This document shows positions 36,401 through 48,400 of a DNA stretch of 64,000 bases, piece by piece. Under the pieces are notes generated by a model that was given only the letters and a program-made list of their open reading frames with translations, ran no database searches and was not told where the DNA came from. The DNA lies in assembly GCA_916610825.1 (NCBI GenBank), contig OU744454.1, positions 149,001 to 213,000 of the forward strand, written 5' to 3'. This stretch comes from Haliclystus octoradiatus. Taxonomy: Eukaryota; Cnidaria; Staurozoa; Stauromedusae; Haliclystidae. Every line of letters begins with the position of its first letter. Within the stretch, counting starts at the first letter, position 1. Made by a program: the position numbers and the translations under genes.

Positions 36401-39400
36401 CTTCATTGATAAACATATTTTTAATATTGGACCCTATTTTTATCAGGCCAATTGATACTTGCCAGGAATCATAAACTCTCCGACGGTTACAGTTTAGGAA
36501 ACGGAAGACTTCAAACTGCCTACAACGTCATAAAACCTTTTCATAACTTATAATTACTTATAATTTACATCCGTACTCTTGTTTATTAAGGATGTTAATA
36601 ATTTTTTGTAAAACAAATAAACAGTTAATGGTAATAATTCACTTGAATACTGGTAACCACTTAACACATCACAGATAGTTTTCACTGTCTGGTTGAAACA
36701 TATTCGTTCAGCTCAATTGAATTCAGTGTATCTGTTTGGATCAAAATAAGTTTAATATTACGGAGATAATTACAGTAATACTACTGTTATCGTGATCGCG
36801 TTTAAATTTTGTAATCGAAGAAGAAATATATTACGGATGCTTTAAGAAGGTATGTCAGATTCAAGTCTATTTTGATTTTTTTAACAATTTTTAAAAAAGG
36901 ATAGTCTTTCCATTTATCATCTCGTTTTATCTTCTTTATCAAACTAAAGTTAGGCATTGATATCATGAAAAGATGTGCTTGCTGAGGCAAGTTCGTTATT
37001 ATCGATTCATACGGATTCATGGCCAGTGCAAATTTCGATTCTACTTGAGGATATATAATAGTTGTTCCTTTCAAGTGTATACTGAAATAAAACTATACTG
37101 AACGGTCTCAGACAATTGCTAGGAAATCCATTGCTATGAAAATAAGGCCATATGATACCGCAAAAGTTTTAATAGTATGGTTTAATTATGCGATGAAGTA
37201 CATTTGATGGTGTAATTTTGAACTAAGCCACTGAGGAACAATTGACAAAGTACACCTAATTAACGTTACGCCGCTTATATTAGCATACAAGCCTTCGGCT
37301 TGCGGCCTGCGCCCGGGGCCAGTCAGCCTTCGGCTTCCTAAAAGAGGTCGCTTCGCTCCTGTTAGTATCCCGTTAGTAGCCTGCAGTATGTCTTGTCAAA
37401 GAGAATGTCAATGAAACAAAATAGTCATGAGAAGGAATTAAAAATGCAGAACAACACTGATAATTCATTTCAGTTTGGTAATTAATCGTTACATACGTGT
37501 AAAGCATAGTGAAAAGGAGATAATTGATACACTATTGTATTACATATTTCAAATCAAATATATTTATAAATATGGGTTATCCATAAGTACATTTTATGTT
37601 GACTACATAGTTCAAATGAGATAAATATGGATTGTATGTTAGGTATTGCAGTTAATGAACTTGTTTTCACAATGAAAGGCATTGGTATGTAAATATTACT
37701 ACTGTGTCGGTTGAGTGAATCTCAGCATGAGTCATTGAGTGATATTGGTAATAACAACAGGTGATTCTGAAATTTGATACAGTAAATTACATAAATAAGA
37801 GACCCAAACTCTAATATTTTATTAACTTTAGCCAACTTCTCACAGAGAGGACAAATGTCGATAATGGTCACCATTCACATACCTCATATAATAATGATTA
37901 AAGTAAACAATGTGTGGACACAGTGGACGTTGTCAATGTATGGCACATTATAAATGTACATTTCGACAAAAGGATAGAAGGCAGCTAAAATTCTAAATTA
38001 TAACTCTAATTTTGTATTTGTACAACTTACAACTGCTTGACGACTGAAAAGTATCACACTCTAATTCTCTGAATTTGTTTATTTGTTATGGGTCAAATCT
38101 CTGTGTGTGCAGTGTGGATAACAGAACAGAACTGCTGACATAAAACGGTGACACAGTAAATCCTTTCTTCCAACGAAGAACAGTCCATAACAAATCAAGC
38201 TAATATTGGCGATACAGTGACACAATAATCTCTTCTGCCAACGATGACTTGATAACAAAGTAGGCTATTTGGGATTATGATACTTAAAAGAAAACTAAAA
38301 GTAACAATTGCCATCAGAGTCCTGTAAGCCCTCATGCAACAGGGTAAAAACCACGGTAAAAGTGACTTCGACAGACTTTACATGAAGCTTGAAGCATTTA
38401 AACATTTAAGTTGTAAAAGACTTACCGAGAATTGTGTCTTCTGTTTGTGATGTAAAATGGAGTATTGTTGGACCACTTCTCCTTCTAGGCATATTGGAAT
38501 ACTTTTGCAAAATATGATGAAACACTTTTACGAAATATTGGCAGCCATTAAAATAAAGCGTGCTCTAAAATTCGTGATGTTGCTAGGCATGACGGGATAC
38601 ACCAAGGAAAGCAATTTATTTTCACATAACTTCCGTCGAAATATCACGATTTTGGAAATTTTAATCGCAATTTATGAGCAATTTATAGCATTTTAAACTG
38701 TAAAAACAAAACGTCGGATAGCCAAAGGCCTATAGATAACTCAGAAGCGTATAAGAAGTTTGGAAAGTGCTCTGCGGAAAAGGAGTTTAACAATAATGAA
38801 ACAATGGTGATTTGATCACCGACACGGTTTGCGTATTATTATTATAAATGTTACACAATAAATAGGTTTCCTGAAGAGGAGGACAACGTGATATCAGCTG
38901 TCTGGTAGAAGTCTAATTATCCATTCCATACTGTAACCTTAATTCCTATTATTTTTTTTTAGCATTTGTCGATTCTGAAATAACCTTCTGTCCATTACAA
39001 TATTCATCATCATGGCAAAAAATTGTATTATGTGTGATCGACCAAACACAAAGTATTCATGCATTATTTGTGGAACAACAGTATGTAACATGTGTTCTGT
39101 ATCAGCAAACGAGGACGGAACTGGTAACAACGAAGAAAAGTATAGCGTCGGGAAATGCAAGGACTGCCTCGGTGAAAAGCGACCAGAAATTAATTTAGTA
39201 ACGGTCGTCGAGCCTGCCTCCAAAAAGCGTAAAGTCAGTACAGTTAAAAAACAGGTTGGTTTAGGCTTATTTTTCAAAATACCTACAAAGAGTGTAGCTA
39301 GCAGTAGCAGTAAAGTATGTAACGAGGCAGATAAAGCCAGGAAGACTCTTTCAACTGAAATATTATCGGACAAACAGGGGAGCAATGAAAAGAAAGAACG

Positions 39401-42400
39401 GACGGTAACTGTAGAAACCGTCGAAGAAAGCTGGAAAAAGAAAAGTGCTGCTGTATATGAAGCAAGCTTGTGGCTTTCTTATGAAGTTGACAAGAAAATT
39501 GCAAGAAACCTCCGCTGTACAGTTTGCACAGAATTCAAGGAACGCATCAAGGGAATCAAGTATTTTAATGATAAATGGATCTTTGGTTGTACAAACTAAA
39601 ACAGTAAAGGATCACGCGGAGTCCGAATCACATAAAGAAGCCATGAAACTTTATTATTCGACTAGTGGCAAAGAAGATTCGGCTGCTAAAGAAAAAAAAG
39701 AACATCTGGCCAGCCTAGAATTACAATGTCAATGGCATCTATGAATGAGGCTGTCAAAATTGATCTTATAAAAAATTTCAAACTGCCTACTTTGTTGCAA
39801 AAGAAAAGCTACCACTAAGAAAGTATGGGAGTATTCTGTCATTAGAAGCCCTGCATGGCGTTGAACAACGAAATGCGTATAAAAATGAAAAGGCATGTGG
39901 CCAATTCGTTGACTATATCGGGGATACTTTATTAAAATCCATCTGCCAGACAGTCGCAGACGTGAATTTTTTAGCGTAATATGGGATGGCACTACTGATA
40001 ATAGCACAGTGGAACAAGAAGCCATATTTGTGTTATTTTCAATCCTACTCCAATTGGTGATAAAGTCGGAGTAGAAACGTCATTTTTATGTCTACAAAGC
40101 TTGCAGCATACCGACACGAAAGGAATAAAGGAAGGTATCATGACAACAAACATGCAAACGTAAGGTTAGTAAGATTGCTTGATTGTTAATTAAATCTTCG
40201 CTTTTGCAAATAGCGCATAGCTATACGGTTCTATATCAATTTACTCTTGTAGCTGGGTTAGCGGGTTTCAGAACTATCAATTTAGGTGCATGTACGGTGC
40301 AAGGTTGTTTTACTGTTACACAGTGAAAGTGTGGCCTGCATATTAGAAGGAAAATGGTAAACAAGGCTGTCGTTTGCTGGTCAATCTAAATACACCTTTT
40401 TAGACACAGCAATAAATATACTTTAACATCTTTAGATACTTTTTCATTCAGAAATCTTTTACATATCACTGCTGTTGCAATTATGCATATACTTATATTT
40501 TATTCAGATACCAAAGACTTTTAGCTGAAGCTTGTCGGAATGGGTGCTAACGGAGCCTCTGTAAATAGAGGAGACAAAGGTGCCGTCAAGGCAAAAATGT
40601 GCAAGGATATGCTGTGGCTGATTTTCAATTGGTGTTTGGCACATCGGCTAGAGATTGCCTTGAAAGATGCCCTTAAGGGCTCAAGCTTCGACAAGATAGA
40701 CGCATTATTAAAAAATCTGTATGCAATTTACAAGAGATCTCCAAAAAAGCTGCGAGAATTGAAAGTGATCTGGGAAATATCAAGCCCTGCAGATGAGTCT
40801 TCAAAGGGTGGAGTCAAACCTCTACATGCAACAAGGACAAGGTGGTTGGCCCACAAAATGGCAGCAATGCGAAAATGCTTTGAAAAATTCGACATTTATA
40901 TTATGCATCTCAAAAACGTTGCTGCAGAACCAACGTATGTACCAGCTGATAGGGCAAAAATAAGAGGGTACCTCAAATCATGGTGCTCATCTAGCACCCT
41001 GTTGAATATTTGCTTTTTTCTTGATGTTTTGGCCCCTATCGTAAAGTTATCACTGACATTTCAAAACAATTGTGTTGAGCCTGTCCAGGCAGTAAATGCC
41101 TTAAATAAAACATTGAAAAACATTGAGCGTCTTTCTAATATAACGTTTAGTAATTTTCCATCGGCGAAAGATTTCCTCGCAAAATTAACAAATAACGAAA
41201 ACGGGCAACAACTCTACCGAACAATGGAAATTGAAAATGTCGAACTTTCAATAGAACAAATCGAAGACAACCATTTGACTTTAATTGATTTGGTTGAAAG
41301 CAAAGTGGTAGATAGGTTAGAGGACAATGACAGTGGTCACCTCATTGCGATATCCCAAATTTTGAATTGTGAAGGTTGGGAGAGAATGAAAATAGATGAA
41401 AATGGGGTATGACAACCATTTTTGGAGTTTGCAGATGAGAGCCTGATTGAAATTGTTTCAAAATGCGAGAAACCGCTAAAAAATGCAGGACTACTGTGCT
41501 CACAGAGCCAACTCCTTGACGAATGGCATGAATTAAAAGAGTATGCAAATGACTTTTTGCCGACCTCGTTCACACAATATCTTCGGACTTGGTGAAAAAT
41601 TTTCAACTCATCAATGGCCAAAATTAATTTTAAAAACATCTTGCTTGTAATTGAGCTATTATTTTGCATGCCAGTTTCGACCGCCAAAGTTGAAAGATTT
41701 TTTTCACGTCTCAACAGAGTGAAAGACAACTTCAGGACTTCACTAGGGCAGGAGCGCTTCGAAAATCTATTGCGGATTGGAGAAAAAGGCCCTGTCCTCG
41801 ATAAGTTTGACCCTTTGCCATCTATTTTAAGTTGGAATTTAGATAAGACACGTCGCCCCAATCAAAAGTTATAACGAACATACAAAAAGCGCGCAACAAG
41901 GAGATCACGGAGTCAAGTTTTCTCCGAGTCTGACTCAGCCACAAATTCGTCAGATCCTGATCATTCAGATACATCAGAAGCATTACATAGTAACATTTAA
42001 AAACAACCGCTATTTGATAATGCTGAAATAAATAATCAATACAAATAGATCATCATCATTAAGCAAGAAAGATTTCAAAGAAGTCAATTATATTATATAT
42101 ACATAATACTGTCTGTTTACATATCACAATATTTCGATATTTCGATATTTCGATATTTCGATATTTCTGTGTCTGTCCGCGACTTATGTACGTCTTACTG
42201 GCGATATAATACGGATAATCCGTTATCGGGAAATTATGCAAACATTTGTGTCGAGATAACCGTGTACAGTAACAAATTTGTTGTATGAAAAGTATGGGTC
42301 TATGACGTTGTTTTCAAATAATATACTTCATCTGATATTTTATTTGATATCATTGCATTAAAAAATTCAGAGATTTTGAAAAATTTCATAGGTCGATAAT

Positions 42401-45400
42401 CTAGCGGGCAGCCAAATCGAATTCAAATTGAAATCCCCAGAACAAAAATATTTTGCTTTGAATTTAAAAGCTGCGTGTAAATTGTTTGAACAAGTGAAAC
42501 TTGAAACTGAATCAGTTTTATGATAATTAAAACAATACAAAATACTGAATTACATTGAATTACCAGTATAACTAGGCCAGACAAAATATGTTTTGAAATC
42601 AAAGAAACGTAGACCTATTTCATGTAGTGTTGATATCAGCAATACATATAGCGCGGCACAAACGCTATGAAATTAAAGAGACTTTAGGTCTTAATTTAAT
42701 TTATTAATGAAACAAAATGCCGTTCATTACTTTTCTCAAAATCGAGATACAAAACATTTCACTTTTAAAAAGGCTATTTTGATATATAATTTGTGAGAAC
42801 ACTGAGCAAACAATCTGTTTTGAAATGAATAACCTATCGCGGGGCATAAAAACAAATTAACTTGCAAGAATTTTCAAAATGACGTTGGCATTCGACTAAT
42901 TCGAAAAATATTCAAAGTTCGAAGAGATAATCTGTCTACAGTATAGAACTATAGAGTTTAGAATCAATCAAGGCATTGCACAAAAGTATTTCTATAATTT
43001 ATTATTTAATATAAAAACATGAATCATTTGGTTTTGAGCAGGCAGGCATTTATTTTCAGATTTTGCTTCCATAATTAACGAAGGAATTGTAAGCATCGAT
43101 TAAAATTAAAATTTCATTTTGTTGACTTGCTATAAGAATAAGACACAGTATGTTACTACAGTTTCGAGAATAAAAATAGCGGTGTCTTGTTATTATCGTT
43201 GATCAACATTTAATAAAGTTAATTTCAGGTATATCAAATTCAATAAAGTTGAATTGAATTGAGCGTATGATTTGTGATATATAATAATAATTATAATAAT
43301 TTCAGCGTTCAAAAATTTTGCTTTGAATTTAAAAGCACAAAAACATAATTCAAAAACATTTTTAAATAGTTAATACAGTTTGGATGAGTGTAACAAACCT
43401 CGTGTTACAAAAATAAAAAGCGAAAAGGTTGCATGAAATAATCGATCATAGCAAACAATATATATTAAAATACAGCTCACCATTTTCCAAATGAGATCCA
43501 AATAAAAACTATACGAGCGGCATAATCTCCGAACAACATTTAAATACATAATAGCGGGTTCTCTGAGTTAATACACCAATCAATAATAAGTTAACAACCA
43601 TATTTTATCGAAGGAGAATGTACGCCCGATAAGAATAAAATAAAGATTGTCTTTTATTCGAAATAATTCTGACAAAAATGATCATTTCATATCGTGATCA
43701 AATGCATGGTAAAGTAGATTCATTTTCTACATAGTAAATTATCCTTTTCGTCAGACATCATAACATGAGCATTTAAATATTACCATCGGCTGTGGTATCT
43801 TATATCTTTGAAGCTGCACTAAACATTTCCACTCTATAAACCATTGCGTCCGTTTCAATAAATTCTGAATAAATATGCATATCACGAATCTGGCAAAATG
43901 AGTTGTTTTCGTTTTTCTATCAAAATAATTAATTTATTCATAATCATCTTTTCTTTCATTCGACATCTGTAATGTATTATAAATAGCGCGTAGAAATATT
44001 GACAACAAGATGTAACATAATATCAATATCGAATTAGTATAGCGATTTGTTATAGAATTTTATTTCCTTTTAAAAGAATGTTGATGCTATTATTCTGGAA
44101 AATTTGATAACAAGAACCACTATCAGACCAATTTTTCAGATCTTTTTTTACTTATAAAATTTTATTTTCAACGAACTCTTAGTATTTTGATACACTGCCA
44201 TGAAAATCACAGGCATACTTGCTGAGATTGCAAAGATCAAAAATATATAGGCTCATATAGTATCATATCATAATATTTTCAGATTATATATATAATTTGA
44301 AATTCAATACACGCGCGTGGGTCGGCCTTGTTCAATAATACGCTGTCGAAGCAGTAGGTTTGTTGATTCGGTCAGTCAAAGCGCCGATATCAGTAAGTAA
44401 GGCAGTGGCTAATTGGTTTATGCTCTGGTATAATAATTTCAGGGTCGTCAGTTCAAATCCGCCATTCGGCAACCTTTTATCAATGATTTTTCTTATTTTT
44501 TTTAATATGAAGCAGTAAATCATTTTTAATTAACAAAAGATATCGTTTGATCATGTTAATAACAGAAATCAGTGGACCATGTGTCTTGTTGAAGCTAAAT
44601 TAATTTAATATTGAATGTATCGCATGCAATGCCACGAGTTTCACTGGCCACACTTTGACGGCGTTATTTTGTGAACACCACATTAGGTGTTGTATATATT
44701 GCAATAAAGATTTATGAATCCGAACCGAACGCGATCCGATCGTATCGGGTCAGATTCGGGTTAATATTTTAGGTCTTCGGATCGGATAGGATTTGAAGTG
44801 ATTTTTTATGGATAGTTTCAGATTTCGAAATTTGACTGAGTATTTGTAATTTATAATAACTAATGTGTTCTGGCCTCCTTTCAGCATATAAAATGAACTT
44901 TTTCTATGTAGATATAGCTACGTTAAATTATACATTTCAATCGACTCAATTGATGTGAAATATATTAAATTTTTATTAAAGGAATGATTAAGATGTATCG
45001 ATTAATGCTACATCGTTTCAATGCGTATTGTGTCTCATGTTCTCCTCCAGAGTTCATACTCCGTATTATACAGCGATAGTCAGCTTAGTCAATTGTTTAA
45101 TTATAAGTGATCTGAAAGTTTTATCACAGAAGGTCCATAATGGACCACACTCATTGCTAGTTATATTATATTGTTTACATGATTCCGGATATGAATATTT
45201 AAATAAACATGTAAATATAGAAAACAATTGAACTATCAACAGTAAATTAATGTGAATGTAATTAACATTTTATTACTGAACATTCTATAACTAATTAAAT
45301 CTTTTTGCATGTTTTTATAATTAATTGAATTGTTTTGTAAAATTTGCATATTTTGAGTGGGTGATTGAGTGTTTGTTTTAATTTCTTCTCAATGTTCATT

Positions 45401-48400
45401 TCCGGTAAAAAGCGATCTCGAACAGTAGGCTGGCCGCTCTACAAACAATTATTATCGGTGAAATTCATCGCCTACGTAGTTTTCAAGTTATCATTTACGA
45501 ACATTCATTGTAATGTAAATTGTAATATAATCTTCAAAATCATCCCTGAAGTGAAGTTTATCACTTTATCGGCTCAACTCGAGCCCAAAGCATCATCATG
45601 TGAGTCTTATTAGGGTTAGCCTAGGGACTAGTTCCATCTCGGTTGTAAGAACCATGTGGTAAGCATTCCCATCGTAATCATTTGGGTACACAACTATTAG
45701 ATTTTATTTTTTTATGCAACCGGTTCTCATGTAGTTATGTCATTGTCGAAATAAACTAGCATATTATCGAGAATTGTACCGTACTTTTCAAAACATTAAT
45801 AGCAGTCTACACTCAGAGAGATATTCTATATCCCTTTCTCCCAGAAGAAGCTTGAGAAAATACGATCAGAATGCTACACATGAAGTTAGATGCCGCTAGT
45901 CTCAATCAGAAGATGGGTCCACTTCCAAAGACAAGATTTCTATTCCAGAAACCATTCTTTTCTATTCAAGTTGATATTGCTGGCCCGTTCACGGTCTACG
46001 ATGGAGTTAAACGGCGTGTCACAGCAAAACACTGGATGTTTGCCTGTACTTGTGAAGCTACACGGGCAACGTTTGCATGTGCAATAGACAACTACGATGC
46101 AGATGCTGTGATAAGTAATGTGGACGGTGTCGCCCTACCGAAGGCACCCGTACCATTCCTCTATTTCTAGAGGAGTGGCTCTTTTCGCTAAGAGCAATGA
46201 TGTTAAACGCTCCTTAGATCTCAGCCGCGACACTGCAGATCAATTTCAACAGATTTCATGGCAGATAGGCCTTGATTGTCAATGCGCAACGATGCGCCGC
46301 AGCTACTCACAATGCAATTCCTTCTGAACCATTCCATCCGCCATCCTTAGATGGTACTCATTTGATGTTTCAGATAAAGTCAAGGCTGAGTTGACCTCAG
46401 GGGGATTTGAACCACAGTCGATCAGATATGACACGATCTGAAGTTCGGTTGCTCTGCCAACTGAGCTAACCACCCCTGATGCTGTGATGAGAAGTCTAGA
46501 AATGGTGATATGTCAACATGGTCAATTTAAATATGTTCACTCAGACCTTGGGTCAAACCTAGTCAAAGTTGGGAAAGTTTTAGAAGAACAGTATATCGCT
46601 GTGAAAAAAGCACTAGCTTCCACTTATCAAGGTGTGGAATGGAACCTAGGCCCAGCAAAGAGTCCTTGGGTGCAAGGGACTATTGAGTCCATAATCAAAC
46701 TTTTGAAGGTCGAACGCAAACGATGTCAGTTGCTAAGAGGTGAAAGAACTCTTACGTCATTGCAGTTTGATCAATCTGTTAGAAGCTGGGCAAATATGGT
46801 GAATGGGAGACCACTTGCGTACTCACCTGAGATTGGCATAGCATTGACGCCAAACCACTTATTGCATGGTAGATACTGTGACGAAAAACACACTATGAAT
46901 TTAGACGCATCGACGAAAGGCATTTCGAGATTTAAATTTATCAAGGACCAAGCAGCTATGTGGTGGGCAGGATTCAATGAATCCGTCCGAAGAGATAGAT
47001 TAGGAAAGATGTGCATGAAAATTTGGAAAAGGATGACATCGTTTGGCTATTAGACAGCCCATCTCGTACTGGTTTTTATAAAATTGGTAAAATCATTGAT
47101 GTCAAACCAAACAGCACAGACAAAGACTGCAGACCACAGAACGTTCAACGTCATGTCCGTACCTTGGCACTTATATGCAAAACCAAATAAAATAAAAACA
47201 AACATTGAACAGACTATTGTACTGGTTTCATCATCACTTAAGGTTACCGTGATCCCCCTTTAGTGTTTTAACCATCTGTTAGAAGCTACCATTTTGAAAT
47301 TATAGCCTCTTTTTATTTTAGATTATGTAGCCTCTCTGTGAATTATAGAAAAGCAGAGCACATATTATTAACATTTTACCATTTGTGTTTACAAGCTATT
47401 ACACATCATATTACAAAGAAACCATCTCAAATCATTTTTTTTCAGATTATTACCATATTTCGTCATTCTGAAAAATTTCGTTTCGTGTTTATGAGTTTAC
47501 TCTGACACAATTCCTAAAACGACAGTCTGTCAATTCAGTAAACCATTCCTGACATTGGAATTGCTTTGAAAGATGAGTATCGATAAAATTTGTTTATAAA
47601 AAAAGCTTTGACAAATTGCGAAAAAATTAAAATGCTTTAAAATGATCGTAAGCTATCAAACTACCAAGCCTATCAAAAGTACTATGGAATTAAAAAGATT
47701 TTAAAGTAAATTTTGTTTGCTTGCTGTTTATTACTTTCTGTAACACTTCCGAGGTATATTTTACAGTATACGACTTGCATGTCTTGAGAAAGTTTATAAT
47801 TAATTTTTTGATATCCTGAATAATTATTCATAAATTTTCTTGAATCATTAGTTGAACAAAAATTTGTTTTTTAATTTCATTATGTTTGTGATCAGTGTTA
47901 AGAACAAGACACAATATTTTGCTACAATTTTAATTTATTCTAAAATCGTTTTCAGGTCGTAAGAGAGAGAATTTAAATTAATTTAAATGAAGTTGAATTC
48001 AAGTATATGTTATTATAAAAAAATTGTTTGCTTTGCAGCGTATTTTACTAGCCTGTTTTCTTCTCCAAATCCATACCCATAGTATGGTAATATTGTACCA
48101 TTTTTCTGAACTCTGGTCTTACTCAGGTAAGGAACAACAACTAAATGTTTATAGCCTATTCATGTTTCTGCAGTGTCTTTTTTGTAAATATCGATGATCA
48201 GATAAAAATGTTGTTTATTCTGTATGACGAGTTTTCTAAACGTTCAATCAAATGTATTACGAATACGACTCAGCTCTTGGCTACACAAAATAAAACTTGT
48301 GAAAGATCTCGTCTCGTCAAAAATTCTAAACCACCCTATTTAAGTAGTGCAGTCAAACCTGTTTATATATTAATAAATTATTATATGTGTTTATATTAGA

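Larger units (their letters stand above)
41875..45816. other. Right flank of the insertion inside BEL/Pao; AT-rich, no gene recognised
   Basis: It contains a short ATATTTCG array (42126-42166) and a tRNA-like sequence near 44.4 kb. Otherwise I see AT-rich sequence without coding signal. The right boundary with the BEL element is near 45816, where integrase coding resumes. Confidence 0.5.

Noticed and set aside
36802-37074. 90-codon minus-strand frame in the BEL-splitting block
   Set aside because: Lys/Ile/Phe-rich as expected of AT-rich noncoding DNA; no family resemblance or splice context.
38418-38560. Candidate for the missing ZNHIT6 exon ending ...FTSQTEDTIL before GTAAGT (minus strand)
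   Set aside because: The donor is strong and the phase fits, but upstream residues lack the expected Cys/His pattern of the HIT finger, so the match is probably chance.
44332-44523. Functional tRNA gene near 44.4 kb
   Set aside because: A and B boxes are present, but the acceptor stem does not close and the anticodon loop is too long.
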